This document shows, piece by piece, positions 10,581 through 22,022 of a stretch of 64,000 nt of DNA (the first letter of the stretch is position 1; each line of letters starts with the position of its first letter). A program made the position numbers and the translations under genes. The stretch is from NCBI GenBank assembly GCA_914767715.1, contig OU612070.1:3365501-3429500 (forward strand), given 5' to 3'. The notes under the pieces are model-generated. The model was not told the origin of the DNA, ran no database searches, and saw only the letters and a program-made list of their open reading frames with translations. The stretch is from Membranipora membranacea (Eukaryota > Bryozoa > Gymnolaemata > Cheilostomatida > Membraniporidae).

Positions 10581-12609
10581 TGTTTTCACTTCATGCTCTG
10601 GCAGTTAAAGGCCACGGTAAATTCATGATAATGGCAGTTGGTTTTAAAACATCAATCTCATTTATATCCATTTTCTATTTGCTTAGAGCAACTCATCTGC
10701 GAACCTGAAGAAGCTGAAGCTGATGATCGATGTCTCTACGAGATGGAATAGTTCTTATGACATGATACATAGATACATAGAACTCAACGCTGCGGTTTAT
10801 TCTACTCTGGCTGAGATGAAGGTAAGCTTAATAGTCACGTCTTATTGCTTTTCATTTAAAAACTTAGTTTACTCAAAGCAGCTTTTGAGAGTAGTTCCAT
10901 TTTTGAATCCACTGTAATAGGTCCTGGCATATATTTGCAAGTGCAGGCCAAATGTTTGTATTCCCGCTTGGTCACAGTAATTAATTCTGAGCTAGCCATA
11001 ATTTCCTCATCTGATGATTCTACTTTCATATGAACAGATGAAGGACCTTCTCAAACTCCACAGCAAAGTCGACTTTGACTTGCTAGAGCAGTGCTGTCTT
11101 GTAATGAAGTCATTCAAAGATGTGAGCACATTCATGTGTAGTCAAAATGTTGTGACAGCGTCGCTGACCAAACCACTGCTACATTCACTCATGACAAAGT
11201 CGAAGCCTCAACAAGTTGAAGTCAAAGACATACATCAGGCGAAGGCTACACTATACAACGATCGCGAGAAACGGTATATGTGTTCATCCATACTTTATTA
11301 TAATGTTGAATAAAGTCTGCTTGATCATTCAGCTAACTGAAACTACTTTTTGGTTTCGGAAGCTTATGCAGACCCAGATCCCACATACCTACAACCAATG
11401 AATGTATGACAATTATGTTTATCTTCTTTCTTATTCTTTGCATAGATGGGATTTGAATGATACGGATCTGTTGAATCGATGCAGTTTTGTGGATCCTAGG
11501 ACCAAATGCTTGGCCCACCTTACTCCAAGTGATCGTGACAAGGTGAGAGATCAAATCCTGACAGCAATAAAAGTAGATGAAGAGTTCTCCATGGATATAG
11601 ATAGTGTTGAGTGCGTTGAGAGCACCCCAGCTGCTACTCCAGAGAGTGGACTGCTCTCCACTCTATTACCAACCTTCCACACCGAAAGCTCCACCGTGAC
11701 ATCGGCTGCCGAAAAAGAGATGGAAAGATACCTTTCTGTGGCTTCAACCCATATGGAATCGGACCCTCTTGAGTGGTAGAGTAATCATGCCAAAATGTAT
11801 CCATTGTTACACAATCTCGCTATTCCTCACTTTGCAATTCAGGCTACTTCAGTAGCCTCTGAAAGGGTTTTCTCAACCACTGGCCAAATAGAAGATCAAA
11901 AAGGAAACGGAATAGACCCTGAAGTAGTTGACCTCATATTATTCCTTAACCGCAACTACAAAGTTCTCGAAAAGTGAAAGGATGGATATAATATATTGCC
12001 ATCATGCCTCCAGTGCTCAAAATAAAGATGCCCTAACAGCTCTTGACTTCAGAACTATTCCATTGAGTTGAACTGTTTCATCAACTCTACCCATGACTTG
12101 GGTTTTACATCTATATTCTTTGTACAAAAAAGACTTTGTAATATAACAGACTTTTATCTTCATGGTACAGTAAGTAAGTAGCCTACATACAATTTTGTTG
12201 CGACTCCAAAGTCCAATTACAATGACTTTGATTCATACAAGAAATGGTCTCATTCACAAACCATTGCCGTTCTAAATATTTGTATTGTTTGGTCAATTTC
12301 GTTTTCCAGTTATTGTAAATTTTGTTGTTGTCAATAAAGAAGTTATCGTCTCACACAAAATGGATGAACAACTCCTACTTAGCACAGCTTTCTCCAGATT
12401 TCATTAGCTTTTTGTATTATAAGCCTGGGGTATGTTTCAAAGTCTTGCTTTGTATACCCACAAGGCAAAGTAAACATAATCTATCCATTCTTCAAGACAC
12501 TTTGGTTTCACGCTAATTCCCGGATTCGCCCTGGATTCGTCCCGTAAGATAGGATTCCCGGATTCGTCTCGTCCTTAAATTTCAGTCCCGACACAACACT
12601 ACCATGACT

Positions 12610-15600
12610 TGGCTCAATGATGATGGGACTGTCCTCATCGCAGTGACAATGGGACCTAAAACATTCATGATTGATGACAGGACTGTCCCGGTTATTCCTA
12701 CCTCACTTATTATCCTCACACAAATTCAGTTAGTTAATATGAGGACGTAATGGGAAAGTGAGTGTCCGTGGTCCCCAGATTGTTTTTCAACTCTCACATC
12801 CATGCTATGGTCCACAGGACAATAAAAGTTGGCTAGAATAACCACATGGTCTATGCTAGAGGTATGCAAGGTGCAGAATGACAGCTCTCGACATGCACAT
12901 GTTGTGATTAGCCTCACTCGATTAAACAATCACACAAGTTGTGTATTGAAACAACCATCCGCTGGTTAATAACCAATCTCCGCAATCCTATGCTATGACA
13001 TAAGTACATGTTAATCCCAGTCAACAGAACCCTCGCAATCTATATGTATTATATACTAATCAGCTAATTGACTAACTTAAACCAGAATAGGAGTTATCCT
13101 CCCTCGACACACCAGTCAGATAGCTCCCACTTCCGCTTATTCAGTCTAAACTCAAGTCAGTTTGTGTTATTACAATATTACAAGCCCAGCAGATGAAGCA
13201 CCAACACAACTGCAAAGGAGAAGTCTCCAGCGGTGTAATTGCGGTGTACAAAATCCTGATGAAGTGTTACATGGAAGAGGATTTGACTGCAACACACATT
13301 GAGGAGTATGAGGAAGGTATGTGCCTCTATAACTGTGAAGAGATAAGGCACCTCCTCATTGAGAATTGCCTGGCCAGCTCAGAGGCGACACCTGTGCTAC
13401 AGGGGTGAAGACTTGAACTTCAGGCACATGGAGACCAAAAACATGCATAAGGAGTTATGCTTTATATATCTACAGATTACTTATGAAAATGTAGTCGAAA
13501 GGTGGTTCCAGCTTGTTTAGTCAAAAGGATTTGAGCTATGTACCCGCAAATAGAGGGAATATAGGATAAATTCACGTGGAACCAAACTCAGGCGAAATAG
13601 TACCTCACGGCATCAATTTTGAGAAGCTGAGAGGCATTCTCCCTTGGCATCAGATGAGAAGTCTTCGATATCTTAGATCGATATAAATTCAGCAAAGTAT
13701 CCAACTATCTATCCAAACTGTAGTGCACTAGTCATATCAAGAAACAAACGGAAAAATGCTGATAAATGTTGTAAAAGAAAAAAGGGTATTTTTGATAGAG
13801 ATGGTAATCAGCTCACCATGCCAACAGCAAACCAGATTGTCAACAACTGAGAAAATGTACATTGATGAAAGGGGCATGGGACATCAGACTGTCCCAAAAG
13901 GCAATAAAGTAAACTCAAGGGCATTACAGGGCTGTCGTAAGAGATAACTTCATCGTCACTGACACAAAGGAAGCTCGGACATTTTTTACGACATATCAGG
14001 TAATCGTGATACATGTAATGGTGATGTGCGACAACTTTATCCTGCTCTAGCCGATAAAATCAGTTGCATCTGACCTCTGTGTGCTAAACAAACCCGCCTT
14101 TGAGTGCATTCACGATGAGCCAACATGACAGAATGACCATGAAGTTCCTGGGAGCTTGCAAGACTGTGGTGAATACCGCAGCATTAACACAGATGAAAAA
14201 AAAATGAAAAAGATATTTGTCACTTAGGTGATTCAAACATTGCATAAACCTCCGAAGTAGAACATCTGATGATGAGTAGGCATCACAAAAAATAATCAAA
14301 CCTATGCTGCCATCTTCCACCGGTTTGCCACACATGGAGGTGAGAAAAAGCTCTCGAGGAGAAGACTTATGCCGAAGTATTCAATCTCATCAATGAGAAA
14401 AGAAGCAAGATCTGGAGAAAAAATTTAACTTTGCAGAAGGAAACTTTCTCTCAAAATTCCCAATGGGTTTTAATACAAAAGAAAAAATGGAAGGCTAGTC
14501 AAACACATTGTGGTCATCAACATTACAGTGCAATAAGAATAGATTTTTGGATTAAATTAGGTTGTTATGATTTTTATGTGAATAAAGAAGAATTGTTTAC
14601 CATTATTGCGAGCATTGAGGAAATTCATTTCCAATTGTGTTCTATAACCACATTGCCACAAGAACCTCACTAACTGAAAATTCTAACTGAAAAATGGCCA
14701 CTTCGCCACTTCGCATTGTAGATGGCATTGATGGTTATATTCAAAAGACGAATCATAGACCATCAGATGAAGAATGATTTCAAACTTATACAGTTTCTGA
14801 TTCTGTGGTAAAACATCTAATTTTTATTCTCATGAATGCTCACTAAGAACAAATACGTTCCAGAAAATATTAGCATTTAAATGAATTGAGTTACCATTGA
14901 TTGTGTTAAACTGATTTTGGAAAGCAAATTTCTTACTTTTAACCTTTCCGAAAGGGGCGACGATGTAGAGCTGCGATCAATATCAGCTATTATATATCAA
15001 ACTGTGTTATCACTATTCCCTTATTAATATTGAGCGACAAATCACCTGCAAATTTAAAAAATAAGTACCGAGTTTCTAGGAGCATGATAAAACCTTCCTC
15101 CCTAAACCAAACTATAATTTATGCAATAGATATAACCGTGTCATTTTTTTATTTGCTACTTGAGTAAACAGAGAACAACAAATTGTTATTTGTGTGAAGA
15201 AGAAGAGACAAAGATCTCTAGGAAGAATCATTATTGTCACATTTTTTGAAAAATTGATATTTTTCTCCCCCTGGATACTTATCTTCACAAACTTTGGGCT
15301 ACCGTTACATACTGCTGTAGTGACAAGCAGTTCACCCATGTAAATCAGATGACTGGTGTAAGGAGTTTTCGACGTGCCATCGACCACCTAGTCAATTCAA
15401 TGTGTTTTTTTCAACCAAGATTGTTTCTTCTCCTGGACAGATTATCTTTATCATTCAATTGAGGCCAGTCCAGATTTGCTGTTTACAAACAATCAGACTC
15501 AGGACTGGTTAAGGCATACGTAACAACCATGAAAAAAAGGCCAGTCTAAACTGCCAAAGGAAATAGCTAGGAGACTCCAATTTTCTGCAAAAAGAGTACA

Positions 15601-15869
15601 CCGACATTATGTTACTAACCAGTTTTGTTGGCCCTGAATCCAAGGAGTTTTATTTGACTCTGTAAGTGGTGATTCCACTTTCGAATCAGATGAAGCTAAC
15701 TCTTGGAATTTATGTAAATCTTTATCCTAATAGGTCGATTTTACTAAGATAATTTGTAATGAGTTATTTTGTATGTAAATATCAATATACAGGGTCATTT
15801 GTAGAACAAGATTTTATAATAAAAAATGAAACTCCCAACGCAAAATAATCAATGTCCATACCAGACTAA
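12610..15869. other. Spacer with decayed coding remnants
   Basis: No gene can be assigned. Short open stretches at 13193-13408 and 13756-13947 (the latter with DERGMGHQTVPKGNKVNSRA) and the phrase EEKTYAEVFNLINEKRSKIW near 14365 look like broken coding sequence from an unknown element, interrupted by many stops. The rest is AT-rich and featureless. A partial inverted repeat with GGCCAGTC lies near 15460-15555. Confidence 0.3.
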
Positions 15870-16932
15870 AGGCTGGTCCAGAATTGCAGCAAAATGCAAT
15901 TGTGGACCACAAAATGCAGTATCGCAGGAGTTGTGCCACCTCTGCGTGTGTCCGCGATTCCTGTCGCAGAAGTTCAGCAGTGTAAGAATTCTGCTACGCC
16001 CCGACTGCGATGGTAGCCTGAGATTATATTGTGGACCATGGTCGTGCGATTTCATTGGTTCTGCAACAGCTTGACCTTTTTACTTTCCAGCCCACAATGC
16101 ATTGTCTCTTGTAAATATGCCAATACAGGAGCGAGCCATTTATAAGTAATGAAGTAGTTAGTAGTGTGAACACCAAAGTTCCTCACATTCTTCACTCACT
16201 CCAGCCTTCTCTAGTAGCAAGAAAGCAGCATGTCTTCATACATAGTTCACCGTGATTTCATGGATATAATAAAAGAATACAGAATCTTATATGACATGAG
16301 TGAGGCAGACTTCAAAAACCAAACAAAAAAAGAATATTCATAGGAAGAAGTAGCAAAAACAGTTAGCTTCACAGTTAAGTGTAGTCTGAGCCCCCCAGAC
16401 TTTTGCCCCTCACCCGACGGCCCCCCGGCGAGGGAAAGTCTGAGAACAATGCAGGATCTTGCTGGAGTTGTCTGCTCTTGAGTGTTATCAGTTAATTAAG
16501 GGGAGCACTAAAACTGCAATATCTATTGATTTCTATTCATGCCACCTACTATATTGCTCCAGGTATGAGAGTTTTCAAGTCAAACTCTGAGAAAAGTAGC
16601 CTCATGTTTGGGAAATACCCATGAGCAGAGATATTCACTGCCAAGTAGTGAAGAAAATGTCAGCCAGAATTTCTTTCATTTTGAATAAGGGCGGTCATTC
16701 ATGACATCGACAAAAGGTGAAGAAGAACTTTAAAACTTTGATAATATCTCACAACTTGTTGTGCAATTGTGAAGTATGGCTGCAACCTGCTGCAACCTGC
16801 TGCAACTCTACAATATTGCAGCGGTCTGCAATTGTGAACCATTGATTTTTAAAACCCTGCAACAACACTGCAACAACACTGCAACAACACTGCAACCGTC
16901 TTACCACCAACTCTGCAATTCTAGACCGGCCT
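15870..16932. mobile_element. PIF/Harbinger element, about 1.06 kb, non-autonomous
   Basis: The ends AGGCTGGTCCAGAATTGCAG (15870) and its near-inverse (finishing GACCGGCCT at 16932) are flanked by TAA on both sides (15867-15869, 16933-16935). TIRs with a 3-bp TAA/TWA duplication are typical of PIF/Harbinger. A MADF-domain gene remnant inside supports this, since Harbinger elements often carry a Myb/MADF-type DNA-binding gene as well as a transposase. TGCAA-rich sub-terminal repeats (16740-16930) flank the right end. No transposase is present. Confidence 0.78.
16230..16481 (+). pseudogene. MADF-domain protein remnant of a Harbinger element
   Basis: From ATG 16230 the frame reads MSSYIVHRDFMDIIKEYRIL, then YDMSEADFKNQTKKEYS, a TAG at 16341-16343, and EEVAKTV. 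This is the start of a MADF (SANT-like) domain. The TAG replaces the conserved tryptophan before EEVAK, a single-base change (TGG to TAG). The rest of the domain is lost after VAKTV. A TTTATAAG site at 16139-16146, about 90 bp upstream, and a pyrimidine-rich CTTCACTCACTCC could be its old core promoter. Confidence 0.65.
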
Positions 16933-17367
16933 TAACACAATTGCAACTGGGTCTAGCTCAGCTTCATCAACAACATTTAGTCCAGGAAGCAGGAGGAAGG
17001 ATGCCCTCAGTTACGATGAGGACATGCAAGAGGCGGGCTAAATGTTTGGGAGAGGTAACACCAGGGCAGAGGATGTGAGAGGGAGATTCTCACCCAAGAG
17101 TAAGGGTGCCATGAACACATGGACCGTGAGTTGAATGGCAAGGTAGATATGCAAGGCGATAAAAACATTTCCATAATAGCCAAATCCCCACCAGTCCCTC
17201 AGTGATGCTAAAAATTTGCAGGAATGTTATTTACAGCACACAACCACAGAATTTACCTTCCATACCTAGTAAACACTAAACAATAAACTTGCCGCCAGGT
17301 CCATCTTATCATATATCTGATCATAGGATTCCTTGATGTGACAAGTCATATTGTATTTTCATGGGAT

Positions 17368-17669
17368 ATGCCTTTAAGAATGCAATGTTGTTCAACGTGT
17401 CCTCAGTGAAGTAAATGCTCAGTCACCATGGTAATCGTACATGAGATACTTTGGGTTGTTTAAGGATGCTCTCTGTTTTGACAATATGACAAGTACAATT
17501 ACCGACATCATGCATGTGAAGAAGGGAAATGCCTTCAAGAATGTAATATTGTTCAACATGTCCTCAGTGAAGTAAATGCTCCGTCATCATGGTTATCGAA
17601 CATCTGGGTTGTTTTGGAATGCTGTTTATTCTGACAACATGAGAAGTAGAATGACCGACTTCATGTAAT
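17368..17669. repeat. Diverged tandem duplication, about 161-bp period
   Basis: Two copies share ATGTTGTTCAACGTGTCCTC-type sequence, then CAGTGAAGTAAATGCT, a CATGGT block and CCGAC(A/T)TCATG. Copy 1 starts at 17368 and copy 2 at 17529. The sequence before 17368 also resembles the end of the unit, so a third partial copy may be present. Confidence 0.7.
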
Positions 17670-17727
17670 GTCATCATTATAGATTTCATTATTGTAATCA
17701 ATAGGCAAACTATACATAAACAGGCTC

Positions 17728-17764
17728 AATTCAATTCACATAAGCAACTTATGTGAATTGAATT
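17728..17764. repeat. Perfect 17-bp-arm hairpin
   Basis: Arms 17728-17744 and 17748-17764 (AATTCAATTCACATAAG and its inverse) with a CAA loop. Its role is unknown. Confidence 0.8.
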
Positions 17765-18661
17765 AAAATGAAAATTTTGAGCCCTGTTTTCATCTGCAGA
17801 TGCTGTTACGTATGTGTTGCCAGAGTTGTCGCAAAAAAAAACTTCTAAGCATTCAAAACACAGTTGATGCGATTTATATTTACATCCATGAAGCTGTTGA
17901 AGATATCAAAGAGCTGACCCTAGTTGGCATTGTGAAAATGTTGTGTCAAAATTGTTGTGTCAAAATGCAGTTCTAAGGATTGTTTTGTTTAGATAGTGTT
18001 GAGAGTACAGCTCTATCATCAAACACTGCCCTACCCGATGGCTTTCCATGAAACCATGCATTAGTAGGCTCATAAATCATTTTGAGCCGTTTCGCTCCTA
18101 CTTTCGAGATGTATCTGGTAACGAGAAAAAGGTCAAACCAATCCTGAAGAAGCTAGAGGATCCCAAGACACTGCCAATACTTATTTTCTTAGAGGATGTA
18201 CTAACTTCCATAGATACGTACAACAAAACGTTCCAGGTGAGCTATTATGCTCCACTCAACATCTACATTAATGAAGATAGCTTTATTGAGATGTTCTGAA
18301 ATTGTATACGATTTATAAATTCTTTTACATTCAGTGTAATCATATGGTAACCCAAATTAAACAGAATGAGTGATGATCGCTTCCTTAATTTCTAATACTT
18401 ATTAGGCTACCCATTATATTACTCAAGCTCTCATGCCTATTGGTATTGTATGATTTGATTTTCAGAGTGAAAAGCATGTGGTTGATGTTGCCCTCACAGC
18501 AACAGAGAAACTCCTAAGGTCATTGGCAGGGCGGATCATGAGACCAATGGATGTTGCCGATATGGTGGAGTCGAGAAAACTACCAGATGTCTTTTCTGCC
18601 TGAGAGAGACATTGATCTCGGCCAGAAGGCTCGTATAGCTATCACAGCTATGGGTGATGAC

Positions 18662-20893
18662 CATAGATTTAAAAAACAGTATAGATAGGACATTGCGCTT
18701 CAATAACTTTGCATTATGTCCCCACCCGTATCGTCATTGTGCCACCCGCAGTGTAGCGTTATGCATAGCGTAACTGCTAGTGGGTTTATAGTCAGCACTT
18801 TTTGCCCACCAACCATATTGGCCTGGATGGCTGAGCTGTTAGCGCTGTTGTCTTTTGTTCAAGGAGTTGCAAGTTCAAACCATACTGCAATAGTTTTAGT
18901 TATTTGATACAGCAGGAATACAAGTAGTGCAGTTGATGATAGGTGAATCAGTGACCAGTTTTATTAAAGGCTGATCTTCAAGCGCACCTGTTGGATAGAT
19001 TTTTGTTTACAAACATACTTGTATCTTATATTTTAGTCACCTGATGAATCAATTTTCTGTAGAATTATATGCTAAACACTTGAATAATTTACTTGTCATA
19101 ACAAGCAGTAGCATACATGACAATGAATTCAAAAGTGCTGCCCCAGGATTTTCAGTTGAAAGAAGCTATTTCATTGTTGGGCTCTCGGTGTACACGCAGA
19201 CATGTAACAAATGGTTTCGATGCATTTATTGGCATGAGAGCAACCCATCTCTCCTCCCCTGGAAAAGAATAGCAGTTTATGATGTATAACACCAAATTAA
19301 TGATGAGTTGTCCTCTCGTATGTCATGATAATACCTCATATTTGGTATATAATCCTCATCTGTTCCCAAGAGAACATAACAGGGAGTACCTTGGCCCAAA
19401 AGATAATGCATCAGGCTTGGATAAATTAAGACATCAAACTATTTCAAAGGAAAATTAACTTTGTTTATTTCAGTGCAACATGGTACAGGAAATATATATT
19501 TTAGCAAACTCTTCTGCTTTTAAGGGCAATGAACTTTTTCTTAGCCCTCTGAAAATTAAATAATGCTCTCTCAGGGCCTCAAATGTTTATTAGCATGGAA
19601 TTGTCCAGATAAGTTTCAGGTAGACAGTTTCTCAGTGCTACTCTCCCACAGGTTGTATATGTTGCGATATCGGCTATCATTATATATGTGGTACAGCCTG
19701 TTCGTTCCATCTCTCGGGCCCATGTTAACGAGTCTGCTCACTGTGCTAATGATCACTTCCCACTCTGATTGAAGCACTGTCCTCTCTATATTAAAAAACC
19801 CAAAGAGAAATATAAGTTTAGAACATTTTGTTCACCAAAAACACCTAACAAGCTAAATGTGGCGATTCTTACAATAAAGTAGGACCTTGATGTTTGAGCA
19901 GCAACACATATCTTAGATATCCAGGGCATTATGGTTGGATTAACATTTAGCTTTAAGACATTCATATCTCAAATGCAGCGAAAATTTATACCAACCTCTG
20001 ACTGCGCCTGTCTATAGCTATCATTATCCTCATACCTACTGGGCCACTACCACTGCAAATTGTGGCTGTCCCTTCAACGTCAATGTATTTTTTCTGGGAA
20101 TCTGTGGCACATATTACCAGCAACCTCATCTAGGTAGGGCAGATGAACCTGGAATAATCATAAGATGCATCTTGTCATATGACTACGGCAATGGCTATTC
20201 TCTTGTTAATTTGAAGAACCTGACCTGACTAGTTCTCTCCTTTGCTCTAGCATGATGATCTACCACACTCAATGAGTGTGTACAGACCAATAGTAGGACA
20301 GTTATTGTTCTTAACTTTATGAATCTCTAATAGCAGAACATGATACTTGTTGGTCTGTTGAGAACTTAATTCATAACATCAATCAGCCAAGAACATATTT
20401 ATATATCTACAATTTAGGTTGTTATCAATAAGCTAGTATTGAATAAGTAGAACTTCAGCAGTTACAACTTACCAGTGAAGACTTCTTTCATCATTGGGAC
20501 CCTGTTTACACTTGACACAAAGTAGAGGCAGCTCTAGTTTTGTATGAATGAAAAGAATGTATGTAGAAAGTAGTTACTGGAGGAAAGTACATGTAGTAGT
20601 GCAACAATTAATAAGACATGTCTATCACTTTACTCAACTTTACCTTTAATGATGTTAACCTTATCAGAAAGTGTCCAATGAGAGAAGGCTATACTGAGTA
20701 AAACGACTTCTGAGCCAATTACAATGTTGTAAGAACATGATTGGCTGGAAGGTCGTTTTACTAACAGTCATGTGACACCCAGCCTTATGGTCTAGATTGC
20801 TAAAATTCCCAGATCTGAGGCTAAAGTAGGTATCATATTATTGGATAGACAGGAGCACACAATGACCTATCTATACTGTTTTTTAAATCTATG
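18662..20893. mobile_element. 2.2-kb element inserted in the hAT exon, 8-bp duplication
   Basis: The terminal repeat starts CATAGATTTAAAAAACAG and is identical in inverse at the other end for about 29 bp (through TATAGATAGG). GTGATGAC flanks both ends (18654-18661 and 20894-20901). Removing the element restores an open hAT reading frame (AMGDD, then SSTELI) across the junction. An 8-bp duplication points to an hAT-driven insertion, so this is a non-autonomous element that jumped into a relative. No protein gene is seen inside. A tRNA-like SINE head lies at 18824. Confidence 0.88.
18824..18881 (+). repeat. tRNA-derived SINE head
   Basis: An A-box-like TGGCTGAGCTGTTAGCGC and a B-box-like GCAAGTTCAAACC are spaced as in a tRNA gene. 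There is no full cloverleaf or CCA-compatible stem, so it is a SINE or tRNA remnant, not a tRNA gene. Confidence 0.45.
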
Positions 20894-21633
20894 GTGATGA
20901 CTCATCCACTGAGTTGATAACTTCTATAATAACATCATGTACGGAGTGGATAGAAGCCTTCCTCACTAAGATGTTGAAGACCCTGCCATTTGATCAGATG
21001 AAGCTATACTCGTTCATGCATCCACCAACACTCACAAATACCTCTTTTCAGACTGTAAGTTCATTCTAGGATGTGACAAAAATGTGGTATACATTGATAG
21101 CCAATCCTTGGGCCAGTGCAATACTAATCCAAAGCTGCTAATACAATAAGGTTGATAAAAATGACTATTATTATGCAACCTTATGGGAGATGCAACCTTA
21201 ATTGTTATATTCCTGTGACATTGCAGTTGTGAAGCTGATCGAGCATGTACTACCACCTACGATGTTTGAGAAGATGGACACACACGAAGTAAGAGATGAG
21301 GTTAGGAATCTACTTGGCACCAGGTATTCTGATGAAAACCTATCACTTCCAACCGAAAGATTCTACAGTAAGGTTGTTGGTGCTGACAAACCTGTTCTTA
21401 AATCCATACTTCCCTACTTATTATGCTGCCCCAACTCTAACAGTGGTACAGAGAGGCTGTTCAGTTTATTGAAAGCTGTCCACACAGACACCAGAAAATG
21501 ACTAGATCTTGATACCATCAACAAGATTCTGGCCATTAAACTGACACCGATATATGAGCTGGACATAACCCCAGAGACAATAAAGAAATGCAAATCCTCG
21601 ACAATGCTCTACAACCGTGAACATCAGAAATAA

Positions 21634-22022
21634 AATTAACAATTAGTCAAGTTCTTAGCTTTTTAATAACTGTTTCATGCAGAGTCTATGTATTACTATA
21701 GGCGACATTTAGTGCTACTACACTACCTCTTACATAATAAATTCTCAGTATTCAGTCAGTTTTATTGTTATAGTTATAGTTTTATATTTCTAGTTTTCTA
21801 AAACATTTGCCAAAACAATAGGTGAAATATAACCCTCAAACACTATCATTTCTATCAATTCTGCTTCGATATTTTACTCTAAGTGATTGAAAATGCGTTG
21901 GCGGCCGGGTTCCGCCTCAGACCCCAAACCCCCAAGCCGATTATCTCGGCGCTTCGCGCCTCGGCTCAGGTGCTTCATACCTGAGAGCTCGGATTTTGCT
22001 ACCCAAAAGGTTGAGAACCCTG
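21634..22022. other. Probable right end of the second hAT element
   Basis: The sequence after the transposase stop becomes GC-rich at 21895, forms small palindromes (GCCGATTATCTCGGC, GAGGCGCGAAGCGCC-like) and ends in GGTTGAGAACCCTG. Its inverse, CAGGGTTCTCAACC, is a Charlie-like hAT terminus. The matching left end was not found in the window. Confidence 0.4.

Larger units (their letters stand above)
3292..10619. mobile_element. 7.3-kb inverted-repeat element nested in the hAT intron, 6-bp duplication
   Basis: The left end TACCGTGGCCTATAACTGCC (3292) is matched in inverse at the right end (10600-10619) with one mismatch in that stretch. The match continues as TIR plus repeat arrays for about 300 bp. 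AATTCA lies directly outside both ends (3286-3291 and 10620-10625), a 6-bp target duplication. Inside I see no transposase. It contains MITE-like hairpins, a foldback element and two exons of an unrelated gene. Superfamilies with 6-bp duplications include Polinton/Maverick, IS3EU and Dada-like elements, but the ends do not match a terminus I know, so the class is open. It is probably non-autonomous and has served as a landing site for smaller elements. Confidence 0.8.
2120..11977 (+). pseudogene. hAT transposase with BED zinc finger, inactivated
   Basis: Probable exons are 2120-3077, 10687-10821, 11038-11273 and 11446-11977; donor and acceptor phases agree at each join. Exon 1 starts MAKAKASTSYVWENF and holds a BED finger (CGIC, then H4-5H in TIHLKNVHNKH), followed by the hAT core (SITTDGWTSRA, TDYASNITKAI, HVRCFAHTLNLS). 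Exon 2 has the TRWNSSYDM motif. Exon 4 ends with the dimerisation domain (SVASERVFSTTGQI). Breaks: a one-base slip in a T-run near 2425, a second slip near 2795 and a TAG at 11777-11779 where the family has a second tryptophan (EWW). The family is otherwise complete and the gaps look small, so the loss is fairly recent. The first intron (3078-10686) is inflated by a separate element. Confidence 0.88.
1756..12601 (+). mobile_element. hAT DNA transposon, 10.8 kb including nested insertions
   Basis: The left end reads CAGTGTTGTGTCG (1756-1768). The right end is its inverse, CGACACAACACTA (12589-12601). Both are flanked by the identical 8-bp CCATGACT (1748-1755 and 12602-12609). An 8-bp duplication and CAGTG/TAGTG ends are hAT hallmarks. 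Sub-terminal copies of GAATCC(C/G)GG occur near both ends. The enclosed transposase gene belongs to the same family (BED finger, DDE/dimerisation domain). About 7.3 kb of the length is a second element lodged in the first intron, so the original hAT was about 3.5 kb. The transposase has frameshifts and a nonsense codon, so this copy is inactive. Confidence 0.92.
16936..18004. other. No gene recognised apart from repeats
   Basis: AT-rich DNA holding the direct repeat at 17368 and the small hairpin at 17728. The open stretch ending near 17078 is an artefact of the TGCAAC repeats. Confidence 0.4.
18005..21633 (+). pseudogene. Second hAT-type transposase (C-terminal half), disrupted
   Basis: Probable exons are about 18005-18236, 18466-21054 (interrupted by an inserted element at 18662-20893) and 21235-21633. 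Exon 1 contains CPTRWLSMKPCISRLINHFE, and the second exon SEKHVVDVALTATEKLLRSL. After the insertion it continues SSTELITSIITSCTEWIEAF. The last exon has the dimerisation motif LLCCPNSNSGTERLFSLLK. This fits the hAT C-terminal family but a different subfamily from the first hAT in this window. Breaks: a frameshift at about 18597, the insertion, and a TGA at 21499-21501 (in RK-stop-LDLD, probably a former Arg). N-terminal exons with a zinc finger were not found. Downstream, CAAAAGGTTGAGAACCCTG ends at 22022 and may be the element's right end. Confidence 0.75.

Noticed and set aside
10084-10589. Repetitive proteins on the minus strand
   Set aside because: Same reason: the right repeat array is open in three frames with no codon structure.
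16776-17078. Coding gene with Gln/Leu repeats
   Set aside because: It is driven by the TGCAAC repeats at the end of the Harbinger element and runs out of the element.
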